Shown in pieces: positions 23,394 through 30,946 of a stretch of DNA of 64,000 nucleotides. How positions within the stretch are numbered: position 1 is the stretch's first letter; the number at the start of each line of letters is the position of its first letter. The stretch is from Candidatus Gastranaerophilales bacterium. GTDB taxonomy: Bacteria > Cyanobacteriota > Vampirovibrionia > Gastranaerophilales > Gastranaerophilaceae. The notes below the pieces were generated by a model. The model was not told the origin of the DNA and searched no databases. It saw only the letters and a program-made list of their open reading frames with translations. A program made the translations under genes and the position numbers. The stretch lies in the NCBI GenBank assembly GCA_944322855.1, contig CALUQG010000001.1, forward strand, positions 1 to 64,000. Direction: 5' to 3'.

Positions 23394-25514
23394 ATGACAA
23401 TTAACAAACTTACACTTGCCGCAGCCTTAACAATAGGATTGATGGCAGGTACAATGAACTCGGGGATTGCAAGTAATGTAGATATTTCAAATTTAGATAT
23501 GTCAAAACTTGCTGCTTGCCCGTTGCCCGGTTGTCAGGCAGACGTAACGCCTTCAACAGCAGTTTGCCCTTGTACACCGGCGCCAAAAGAAGACTGCGGA
23601 TGCAATACGGGATGTGCTGCACCTTGTGACAGCTGCAACACATGCGCGCCTGTTGATCCTTGCAATCCTTGTGAAGCTGCTGCTCCGCCATGCGACTGCC
23701 AGCCTGTAATCAAATCAGTTTGTGCTTCTCCGTGTGATGGAAAATCAGTTTCAAAACAGCATTACGCTTATCCGGCCAATGTTTATTCTGACAGCCAGAT
23801 GGTTGGCTCTGAAGCTAACAATGTTATTATCGGAGAGAGTGCAAACTGCGGATGCGCATTGTGTCCGACACCGGGTGTAATGGTATCTGATTTGCCGACA
23901 TGCGGATGCGGCTGCGGTGAAGGTATTACAACAGGTGCTGCGGCCAATATGCCTGTGCTAAATCCGTCTAATGTAAATCTTGATGAAATTATTACAGGCG
24001 GAGCTGCTCCTGTACAGGCAACAGGTTGTCCTGTAGAAATGCAGACTTCATCAGGCATGGAGGTTATACAGCGTACAATAGTTCCGTATAATCCGCCTAT
24101 CACGGGAGGAGCTTCTCCTATCACAAGTGCATCTTCATTTGATGATGTACCGGCAGGCTTTTGGGCCGGATGTGATATAAACTTGCTTGCCGAAAACAAA
24201 GTCGTTGCCGGTTATCCAGACAGAACTTTCAAACCGAACCTGCCTGTTACCCGTGCTGAGATTGCTTCAATGGCTGTTAACGGCTTTAACCTCAGAGGAT
24301 GCGGCTGTCCTGAAAAAACATTCAAGGATGTTCCTGCCGACCACTGGGCAAATCAGGCTATCAATACTGCTGTTTCAAACGGCATAATGGACGGCTATCC
24401 GAATGATATGTTCAAACCAAACAAACCTGTCAGCAGAGCCGAAGCTATGGTTGCGCTTGCAAAGGGTATTCCTTGTGAAATGGATGATTGCAAAGCTGAT
24501 CAAATTCTCAGCAAATACTGTGACGGCAACAAGGTTCCTGCTTGGGCAAAAATTCCTGTAGCAAAAGCTATTGAAACAGGCGCGCTCAAAGATATTCCTA
24601 ATTCAAATGAAATCCAGGCATGCAAAGATGCAAGCCGTGCCGATGTAGCGTCAATGCTTGAAGCAGTGAGATGTGCAATGGGTTATTCTAAAAAAGACGT
24701 TGCATATACTGCTCCTGACTGCGGATGCACAGGCGGTGCAGCTTTCATGGCAAAAGATGAAGTTATTACAATTCCGACATTGTGCTTAAAATTCGAAGAT
24801 GAAATCAGCGCAAAACATGCCAATATCGGAGACAGATTTGCTGCCAAAACAACAGAATCTGTATGTATAAACGGACAAACATTCCCTGCCGGTTCAAAAG
24901 TCTACGGAAAAGTTACCGAAGTTGACAGACCTTCAGGAAACTGCAAAGGCGGCCTAAAACTTTCATTTGAAAGAATTCAATGCCATGATTGCAAAGCTGA
25001 TTTGCCGCAGCAGGTTTTGACTGCACAGGTTAAATCTGACAAAAAACCGAATTTCTTTGCCAAGGTGATAGAAGCTCCATTCTCCTGGGCGGGCAGTATT
25101 GTTGGTACTGTAGGAAGAACCGTTGGCGGTGCTGTTATAGCTGTAGGTAATGCGGTAGAACATGTATCTGACGGTGTAGGTTTGACACTGGGTGAAACTC
25201 TCCAAGGTCAGCTGCCTGCAGCAGGAAGAAGCCTTATGGATGCATCAAAAGCACTTGTTAAAGCACCTATTGATCTGACAAGAACTGCTTTATCAGGAAC
25301 TATCGGTCTTCTTCAAACTACAGGTGATGAAGTTGCATATCTTGTAGACCCGAAAGGCAACAGAGTAACTTCAGTTAACCCGAGAGAAAATATCACGGTT
25401 GCTTTTGGATGCAACAATTCCTGCACAGGATGTGCTGCACCGGTTCAACCGACGCCAAGCTGTGACTGCAATCCTTGCGATTGTAATCCCTGCGACTGCG
25501 GATGTGATAAGTAA
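23394..25514 (+). CDS. Cys-rich SLH-domain surface protein
   Basis: 706 residues. Signal peptide (about 1-27). Residues ~40-115 are extremely Cys-rich (ACPLPGC, VCPC, DCGCNTGC, CDSCNTCAP). Two clear S-layer-homology repeats follow at ~250-365 (FDDVPAGFWA...GYPDRTFKPNLPVTRAEIA; FKDVPADHWA...GYPNDMFKPNKPVSRAEAM) and a degenerate third. A beta domain (KFEDEISAKHANIGDRFAAK, FPAGSKVYGKV) and a Gly/Ala amphipathic region come next, and the tail is Cys-rich again (CDCNPCDCNPCDCGC). I count about 48 Cys. SLH repeats bind peptidoglycan-linked polymers, so it probably ties wall and outer membrane and is cross-linked by disulfides or metal. Confidence 0.9.
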   Translation: MTINKLTLAAALTIGLMAGTMNSGIASNVDISNLDMSKLAACPLPGCQADVTPSTAVCPCTPAPKEDCGCNTGCAAPCDSCNTCAPVDPCNPCEAAAPPCDCQPVIKSVCASPCDGKSVSKQHYAYPANVYSDSQMVGSEANNVIIGESANCGCALCPTPGVMVSDLPTCGCGCGEGITTGAAANMPVLNPSNVNLDEIITGGAAPVQATGCPVEMQTSSGMEVIQRTIVPYNPPITGGASPITSASSFDDVPAGFWAGCDINLLAENKVVAGYPDRTFKPNLPVTRAEIASMAVNGFNLRGCGCPEKTFKDVPADHWANQAINTAVSNGIMDGYPNDMFKPNKPVSRAEAMVALAKGIPCEMDDCKADQILSKYCDGNKVPAWAKIPVAKAIETGALKDIPNSNEIQACKDASRADVASMLEAVRCAMGYSKKDVAYTAPDCGCTGGAAFMAKDEVITIPTLCLKFEDEISAKHANIGDRFAAKTTESVCINGQTFPAGSKVYGKVTEVDRPSGNCKGGLKLSFERIQCHDCKADLPQQVLTAQVKSDKKPNFFAKVIEAPFSWAGSIVGTVGRTVGGAVIAVGNAVEHVSDGVGLTLGETLQGQLPAAGRSLMDASKALVKAPIDLTRTALSGTIGLLQTTGDEVAYLVDPKGNRVTSVNPRENITVAFGCNNSCTGCAAPVQPTPSCDCNPCDCNPCDCGCDK

Positions 25515-25538
25515 AACCACACAATCTGCTTAATTAAC

Positions 25539-25581
25539 AAAAGGGCACGTGCTTTGAATATTTCAGAGCCGTGTTCTTTTA
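25539..25581. terminator. Terminator between SLH gene and comM
   Basis: AAAAGGGCACG (25539-25549) pairs with CGTGTTCTTTT (25570-25580) through two G-U pairs; it overlaps the comM stop codon and can serve both convergent genes. Confidence 0.75.
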
Positions 25582-27132
25582 TATATCATTGTTTTCTACA
25601 AAATTTCTATATTGAAGAGCCTGTGCTATATGTGAACTTTCTATATTTTCACATGAATCTAAGTCTGCAATTGTTCTGGCAAGTTTCAAAAGTCTGTCGT
25701 AAGACCGTCCTGACAGGCTGAATTTTGAGATAGCATTTCTTAAAAGGTTTTCACTCTTTTCATCGAGTTTGCAGAAAATCTTTATGTACTCTGCAGTGAG
25801 TTGTGAATTTGTTAAAATAGGATAATCTTTGTATCTTTCAATCTGAATTTTTCTTGCTTTTATTACCCTTTCTCTAATTTGAGCAGAGGATTCTGATTTT
25901 GTATTTGTATTCAAAAGCTCTTCTGTTGAAAGACGGGGAACTTCAATTTGAATATCAATTCTGTCTAATAAAGGGCCGGAAAGCCTTGAGCGATAGCGTT
26001 GTATTTGAAAATCATTACATGTGCATTGTTTTTTGCTGTCGCCGAGATAACCGCAAGGACATGGATTCATTGCACCTAGAAGCATAAAATCAGCAGGGTA
26101 TCTTACTCTGCTTTGTGCTCTTGAAATTACTACTTCACCGTCTTCAAGAGGCTGACGCAAAACTTCCAGCACCTGTCTGGGAAATTCCACCATTTCATCA
26201 AGAAACAAAACACCCCGGTGAGCCAGTGTTATTTCTCCCGGTTTCGGATTGGAACCGCCTCCTATAATACCTATGGATGAAGCTGTGTGATGAACAGTTC
26301 TGAAAGGTCTTTTGTTTATAAGAGGACTGTCAGGCTGAAGCATTCCGGCTACGCTGTATATTTTGGTAAGCTCTATAGCTTCTTCTAATTCCAGCGGCGG
26401 TAATATTGATGCAAAACTTTTTGCAAGAAGAGTTTTGCCAGACCCCGGAGGCCCCATCATTAAAATATTGTGTCCGCCTGCTGCTGCGATTTCAAGCGCT
26501 TTTTTGGCTTTAATCTGTCCTTTTATGTCTTTAAAATCGAATTCGTATTTTGTTGTTGTGTATTCGTTTAGATAATCTTCAATATCAACTTCGCAGGTCT
26601 CGAGTTCTTTTCTTTCTTCTTTTTCTGTTGAAAAATGGCATACTACATCTCTAAGTGTTTCTGCAGACAGAACTTTTATGCCTGGAATAAGTGCTGCTTC
26701 TTTTGCATTTTCCTTCGGTACAACGACCTGTTCAACATTTAAGTCTTTTAACCCTGATACAATCGGCAAAATACCGTTTACAGCACGTAATGAACCGTCC
26801 AGTGACAGCTCACCTAAAAATGCTGTGTTTTTCATTTCTTCTTCGTTAACAACACCGTCTCTTGCAAGAATACCTATTGCAATCGGTAGGTCATAGTTTG
26901 TTCCGACTTTTTTTATGTCTGCAGGTGCAAGATTTACAACTACTTTTTGATTAGGGAAGCTGTATCCTGAATTTTTTATTGCGGAACGGACACGTTCTTT
27001 TGCCTCAGATACTGCCACATCAGGCAGACCGACTATGACTACAGCCGGAATAGACTGCACTAGATCTACTTCTACAAGAATTTTGTAGGATTCTATACCG
27101 ATAACAGTTGCCGTAGTAATTTGAGATACCAT
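25579..27132 (-). CDS. comM: YifB/ComM-family AAA+ ATPase
   Basis: 517 residues, family length. N-terminal Lon-protease-like ChlI domain (IPAVVIVGLPDVAVSEAKERV, NLAPADIKKVGTNYDLPIA), Mg-chelatase-like AAA+ core with Walker A GPPGSGKTLLAKSF, the sensor/zinc-like segment GAMNPCPCGYLGDSKKQC, RLSGPLLDRIDIQIEVP and a C-terminal domain (LSGRSYDRLLKLARTIADL). ComM relatives are hexameric helicases promoting branch migration during natural transformation. Together with pilT and prepilins this hints at competence, though no ComEC is seen here. Confidence 0.95.
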   Translation of the reverse strand: MVSQITTATVIGIESYKILVEVDLVQSIPAVVIVGLPDVAVSEAKERVRSAIKNSGYSFPNQKVVVNLAPADIKKVGTNYDLPIAIGILARDGVVNEEEMKNTAFLGELSLDGSLRAVNGILPIVSGLKDLNVEQVVVPKENAKEAALIPGIKVLSAETLRDVVCHFSTEKEERKELETCEVDIEDYLNEYTTTKYEFDFKDIKGQIKAKKALEIAAAGGHNILMMGPPGSGKTLLAKSFASILPPLELEEAIELTKIYSVAGMLQPDSPLINKRPFRTVHHTASSIGIIGGGSNPKPGEITLAHRGVLFLDEMVEFPRQVLEVLRQPLEDGEVVISRAQSRVRYPADFMLLGAMNPCPCGYLGDSKKQCTCNDFQIQRYRSRLSGPLLDRIDIQIEVPRLSTEELLNTNTKSESSAQIRERVIKARKIQIERYKDYPILTNSQLTAEYIKIFCKLDEKSENLLRNAISKFSLSGRSYDRLLKLARTIADLDSCENIESSHIAQALQYRNFVENNDI

Positions 27133-27220
27133 AACAAATCTATTCTATCATAAATGAAAATCTGGCAAAAAGTTCTGTTAAAATCATTAAAAATTTTATA
27201 AAAGAATATGAAATTCCGGC

Positions 27221-27249
27221 TTGACATGTTATAGACAAACGTCCATAAT
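27221..27249 (+). promoter_or_regulatory. lexA promoter with SOS-type operator
   Basis: TTGACA (27221-27226), 17 bases, CATAAT (27244-27249). The operator TATAGACA-AA-CGTCCATA (27230-27247) fills the spacer and matches the perfect dyad at the umuC promoter with two changes. The ATG at 27259 lies ten bases beyond the -10 box, so the transcript has almost no leader. Confidence 0.75.
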
Positions 27250-27258
27250 ATAATTATT

Positions 27259-27867
27259 ATGAACGAAAATTCTGTACAAAAACTCAGTACAAAGCAAAAA
27301 AGCTTTTTTGAAGGTTTAAAAAAAGCCTACGGAAAAGAACCTTTGCCCAGTTTTGAAATAATTGCAAAAGAATTCGGATTTAAACATAAAAACTCTGTCT
27401 GGCAATATTTTAAAAAACTTAAAGAGTTTGAACTGATAAAAGAAAAAAACGGAAAGTTTTTTATAAATCCTGAATGTTTTGGTGCAATTCTTTTTACTTC
27501 TGCTGTTCGTGCAGGATTTGCAACAGTTGCTGAGGATTCTATTGAGAAGAGGGTTTCTCTCGATGAAAATTTTGATTTAAATAATCCATCTGTATTTATG
27601 TTTACTGTTTCCGGTGATTCGATGGTCAATGCCGGTATTTTTGACGGAGACAAAGTTATTGTTAAAAAGACTTCTCAAGCAAAAGACGGGGATATTGTGC
27701 TTGCTTATGTAGATAATGGTTATACTTTGAAAACTTTCCGCAAAAAAAATACTGAAAATGGTGTCAAAATATGGCTTCAGCCCGAAAATCCCGAATATCC
27801 GATTATCGAGCCGAAGGAAATTTTGACTATATTTGGTGTTGCGACAGGTATAGCCCGTCAGCTGTAA
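27259..27867 (+). CDS. lexA: LexA SOS repressor
   Basis: 202 residues. Winged-helix N terminus (LSTKQKSFFEGLKKAYG, FGFKHKNSVWQYFKKLKE), Ala-Gly self-cleavage site in SAVRAGFATVAED (about 85-86), catalytic Ser in VSGDSMVNAGIFDGD (about 121) and Lys in GYTLKTFRKK (about 158): a complete S24 self-cleaving repressor. Represses DNA damage genes until RecA filament triggers cleavage; its own promoter carries a related operator, consistent with autoregulation. Its stop directly abuts that of the convergent glycine-rich gene. Confidence 0.93.
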   Translation: MNENSVQKLSTKQKSFFEGLKKAYGKEPLPSFEIIAKEFGFKHKNSVWQYFKKLKEFELIKEKNGKFFINPECFGAILFTSAVRAGFATVAEDSIEKRVSLDENFDLNNPSVFMFTVSGDSMVNAGIFDGDKVIVKKTSQAKDGDIVLAYVDNGYTLKTFRKKNTENGVKIWLQPENPEYPIIEPKEILTIFGVATGIARQL

Positions 27868-29199
27868 CTACCAGCTGACAATAACGAGGCCTGATCTTCC
27901 GTCTGCACCCTGTCCGAAAGAACCGCCTGTGTTTGACCATGTGGCGCCGCCGCCGGCACCGCCTGAACCTGCGCCGTCAATACCGTTATATGAGTAACCG
28001 CCTGCTGCAGTGGCATTAACACTACTGTTGTTTTCGGTGAGTCCTCCAAAACTTCTTTGAATATCATTCACATTGGTAATAGAAGGTGTTGTAGCATTTT
28101 CACCTTTTGAAGCTGTAGCACTTCCTGTAGTGAAATCAGCTTCTCCTGCATTACCTCCAAGAGCAGTGACAATATTTCCAAAAGATGTTGTACCACCTTG
28201 AGTACCGTTAGCTCCGTTAGATCTTCCGCCGGTACCTCCTCGTCCGATAGTGACTCTTACAACATTAAGCTTCGGAAAAGTTTTTACAACAGAAGCACCT
28301 GGAGAACCTGCACCTCCGCCAGATGTATTCTTTCTGATAATACCGACAGCACCGCCTGAACCTGCTTTACAAGAAGTCCCTGATTCGTTTCCGACAGCAC
28401 CGCCTCTGCCGTAGGATTTGTAACTTGGTATATAAAGAGCAAGCTGTGAATTAGTGTTTAATATATTGTATTTAGATAAAACTCCTGTCTGAATGTAAGG
28501 CTGACCGTTTGGTTGTCCGCCTTGTCCTGATGACCAGCCTTTCCAGTCGCAATCACTTGCGTCCGTATCTCTGGAGTCGCCTACTTCACCGCCTGTTGCC
28601 TGAACAGTGTATCCTGCGCAGATAAAACTTGTTGTTTTTCCGTCAACCCTACTGCGAGGTTTTCCATCGTGTCCGCAGTTGCCTTCGCCGCCCGCTCCTA
28701 TTTGGATAGTGCAGGTTTTGTCAGTTCGAAGAGCTACATCTTGAATATTCCATCCGCCTGTACCACCTGTTCTTGCCTGTGAACCGCAACGAATTTGACC
28801 GCCGCCGCCTCCGCCGCCGATTACAGCTACAGTGTAATCACCATTTTTGTCAGGTCTATATGTTGTTGTGGAATAAAAAGTTTTTGTAGTCGGTCTTGTT
28901 CCTGCAGCACCGCCGCCGCCGCCGCCGACAACTTTAACTGAAAAGTTTTGTGCACGTCCGGGAGGTGCAAATGTACAGGAAGAACCGGTAGAAGTTGTGG
29001 TTTTCCCATTAGCTGTCATTCTTGTAACATGCTGTCCTGCGTTGTTAAGATAACACATCCATTCACCATGGACACCTTGAGAAGTATCTCTTTTCTTTTT
29101 TGTAATTACAGGTACTGCAGCCATAGTTATAAGTGATACAACAAGCAGTGCCATAAGAGCTTCTGCTATTGAAAATCCGAACTTTCTTTTTTTGTGCAT
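27868..29199 (-). CDS. Glycine-rich prepilin-like surface protein
   Basis: 443 residues from the ATG at 29199 (AAGGA 10 bases upstream; the longer reading to 29265 has none). Prepilin-type start: MHKKRKFG, then FSIAEALMALLVVSLITMAA with Glu at +5. The mature protein begins WMCYLNNAGQHVTRM and SSCTFAPPGRAQNF, then has long glycine runs (VVGGGGGGAAG, IGGGGGGGQ, GRGGTGGRSNGANGTQGG) with ten or so Cys, and ends SGLVIVSW. Glycine stretches like these can pack as polyglycine-II helix bundles, as in ALK-type glycine-rich domains and phage tip proteins (family knowledge). A likely pilus-associated adhesin or minor pilin. Related to the proteins at 5,598 and the fragment at 29,346. Confidence 0.85.
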   Translation of the reverse strand: MHKKRKFGFSIAEALMALLVVSLITMAAVPVITKKKRDTSQGVHGEWMCYLNNAGQHVTRMTANGKTTTSTGSSCTFAPPGRAQNFSVKVVGGGGGGAAGTRPTTKTFYSTTTYRPDKNGDYTVAVIGGGGGGGQIRCGSQARTGGTGGWNIQDVALRTDKTCTIQIGAGGEGNCGHDGKPRSRVDGKTTSFICAGYTVQATGGEVGDSRDTDASDCDWKGWSSGQGGQPNGQPYIQTGVLSKYNILNTNSQLALYIPSYKSYGRGGAVGNESGTSCKAGSGGAVGIIRKNTSGGGAGSPGASVVKTFPKLNVVRVTIGRGGTGGRSNGANGTQGGTTSFGNIVTALGGNAGEADFTTGSATASKGENATTPSITNVNDIQRSFGGLTENNSSVNATAAGGYSYNGIDGAGSGGAGGGATWSNTGGSFGQGADGRSGLVIVSW

Positions 29200-29345
29200 A
29201 ATTAATTCTATCCTTATATTGCTTATTTTCTTCATTATACTATATTTTTGTTTGTAATTCAGCATCGTTAAGAAAATTTTGAATATACTTTACTCTATAT
29301 TAAGAATTATTTGCCATCTGTAACGAGATCTAATCTTCTTTTAGC

Positions 29346-29462
29346 TCAGTAACCGTAAGAACTGCTGCCAACTACTTTGACTGAAAAGTTTTGTGCATGG
29401 CCGGGAGGAGCAAATGTACAGGAATAACCGGCAGAGATTGTAATTTTTCTATTGGCTGCCAT
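29346..29462 (-). pseudogene. Fragment of a glycine-rich family gene
   Basis: A 38-residue ORF reading ...GYSCTFAPPGHAQNFSVKVVG then SSSYGY and stop. Over about 30 codons it matches residues of the neighbouring 443-residue protein (GSSCTFAPPGRAQNFSVKVV, then G runs) in both DNA and protein, but the prepilin start and everything after the first glycine are gone. Most simply a remnant of a tandem duplication; a functional short peptide is less likely. Confidence 0.7.
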
Positions 29463-29468
29463 TTTATC

Positions 29469-29499
29469 TTGACATATTATAGACATTTGTCTATAATAT
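29469..29499 (+). promoter_or_regulatory. umuC SOS promoter with perfect 26-base palindrome
   Basis: TTGACA (29469-29474), 17 bases, TATAAT (29492-29497). Over it lies a perfect palindrome, 29474-29499: arms ATATTATAGACA and TGTCTATAATAT around TT. The core TATAGACA-N2-TGTCTATA recurs, with two changes, at lexA. A repressor bound here would cover spacer and -10 box. Confidence 0.85.
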
Positions 29500-29503
29500 T
29501 CAT

Positions 29504-29618
29504 GTTAATAAAAAACAATATCCTTCCTAATAAATTACAAACAAAAGCGAAGAGATACCTTTTCAGGATTAGGTTAAAATTTGCAGATCTCAACATGTCC
29601 TCTTCGCTTTATTTTTTT
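29504..29618 (+). ncRNA. Structured leader or small RNA before umuC
   Basis: About 115 bases from the expected transcript start end in an intrinsic-terminator-like fold: AAAGCGAAGAG (29544-29554) pairs perfectly with CTCTTCGCTTT (29600-29610) and is followed by A and seven T. The 45-base loop holds a further ACCT/AGGT pairing. It lies between the SOS promoter and umuC, so it is either an SOS-induced small RNA with read-through into umuC or an attenuator. No known RNA family recognised. Confidence 0.4.
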
Positions 29619-29660
29619 CCTCAATAGTTTTATATTTTTATGTAAAAAGGTTAAAATGAT

Positions 29661-30872
29661 ATGGCAGAAATTGCGCTTGTTGATTGTAATAATTTTTTTG
29701 TATCCTGTGAACAGCTTATGAATCCATCTTTACTGAATAAGGCTGTATGCGTTCTGAGCAACAATGACGGCTGTATTATTGCCCGTTCAAAAGAAGCAAA
29801 AAAAATGGGTATTCCTATGGGTTATCCGTTATTCAAAGCAAGAAAAGAGTTTAAAAATGTTATTTATATCTCCAGAAATTTCGGGTTATATCATGAAATT
29901 TCAAATCGTATTATGCAAAAACTGTTGAATTATACTCCTGATGTTGAGCAGTATTCAATAGACGAAGCTTTTTTAGATTTAACAGGTTTGAAGAAGCTTT
30001 ACAGATGTTCTTATGAAGAAATAATTGAAAGAATAAAAAAAGAAATCGAAACAGAAATCGGAGTCCCTGTATCTATTGGTCTTGCACCATCCAAAACACT
30101 TGCAAAACTGGCCTGTGAAACAGCTAAAAAGAATGAATATTTGAATGGTTTGTGCAGGATAAAATGCAGAGAAATTGATGATATTTTAAAAAGAACCTAC
30201 ATAGAAGATATTTGGGGAGTTGGAAGAAATACTGCAGCTTTGTTTCACAAATACGGTATATACAAGTGCAGTGAGGTGGTGAAACAAAATGATTTCTGGC
30301 TTAAAAAAATCTGGGGCAAACGAGGTATCGAACTTAAAATGGAATTGACAGGAACAAGTGTATACCCCGTTTCCGCTGAAATTGGACAGCCAAAATCCAT
30401 TCAAAAAACGAGTGCATTTTCACATTTTACAGATGATAAAAATTACATAAAAGATTCATTGCATTACCATGTTCATCAGGTATGTGCAAAGCTCAGAAAA
30501 TTGGGACTTCAAACGGAGATTATTTTTGTAATGTTAAGAACAAAAGATTTCCGTGTATTTACAGAAAAGATGGTTTTGCCGGAGGCTTCGGACAGTGAGT
30601 TTTTAATAAACCAGTATGCTGATAAACTTTTTGAAAAAATCTATAATCCAGAAATAATCTATCGTGCATCAGGGATATTCGCCGAGAAATTGAGTGAAAA
30701 ATCTACTTCTCAATTGTTTTTATTTGAGGAAGAGAAAACGGGAAAAGCTAAAAAACTCTCTGAGTTATGGGATAATTTTGAAAAAAAATACGGCAGAGGA
30801 AAATTCAGCATAGGAACGATGAAAGATCCTCAAGAAGAAAACAAACTGCATGGGCAAAATTATTTTTCCTGA
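29661..30872 (+). CDS. umuC: Y-family DNA polymerase, UmuC type
   Basis: 403 residues, UmuC-length (shorter than eukaryotic types). Palm residues in ALVDCNNFFVSCEQ (first acidic metal ligand) and YSIDEAFLDLT (catalytic Asp-Glu), nucleotide-binding NNDGCIIARSKEAKKMGIPM, a helix-hairpin-helix region (IWGVGRNTAALFHKYG) and a C-terminal little-finger domain. Error-prone lesion bypass polymerase, induced by SOS. No umuD sits beside it; LexA is the only S24 protein in the window. AAAAAGG 10 bases before the ATG. Ends at a strong terminator. Confidence 0.94.
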   Translation: MAEIALVDCNNFFVSCEQLMNPSLLNKAVCVLSNNDGCIIARSKEAKKMGIPMGYPLFKARKEFKNVIYISRNFGLYHEISNRIMQKLLNYTPDVEQYSIDEAFLDLTGLKKLYRCSYEEIIERIKKEIETEIGVPVSIGLAPSKTLAKLACETAKKNEYLNGLCRIKCREIDDILKRTYIEDIWGVGRNTAALFHKYGIYKCSEVVKQNDFWLKKIWGKRGIELKMELTGTSVYPVSAEIGQPKSIQKTSAFSHFTDDKNYIKDSLHYHVHQVCAKLRKLGLQTEIIFVMLRTKDFRVFTEKMVLPEASDSEFLINQYADKLFEKIYNPEIIYRASGIFAEKLSEKSTSQLFLFEEEKTGKAKKLSELWDNFEKKYGRGKFSIGTMKDPQEENKLHGQNYFS

Positions 30873-30895
30873 TTTTTTGTGATGAATGAAAAAAC

Positions 30896-30925
30896 TAAAA
30901 AGCAGCTTTGACAAGCTGCTTTTTG
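30896..30925. terminator. Bidirectional terminator, umuC/pilT
   Basis: AAAAAGCAGCTT, loop TGAC, AAGCTGCTTTTT. Confidence 0.95.
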
Positions 30926-30946
30926 TTATCTGTGATTTTTTATTTA

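Larger units (their letters stand above)
29200..29660. other. Intergenic region with gene fragment, SOS promoter and leader
   Basis: 461 bases without an intact gene of ordinary size. From left to right: promoter DNA of the glycine-rich gene, a 39-codon fragment of the same family (29,346-29,462, minus strand), the perfect SOS-type palindromic promoter, and a structured leader before umuC, each listed separately. Confidence 0.85.
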
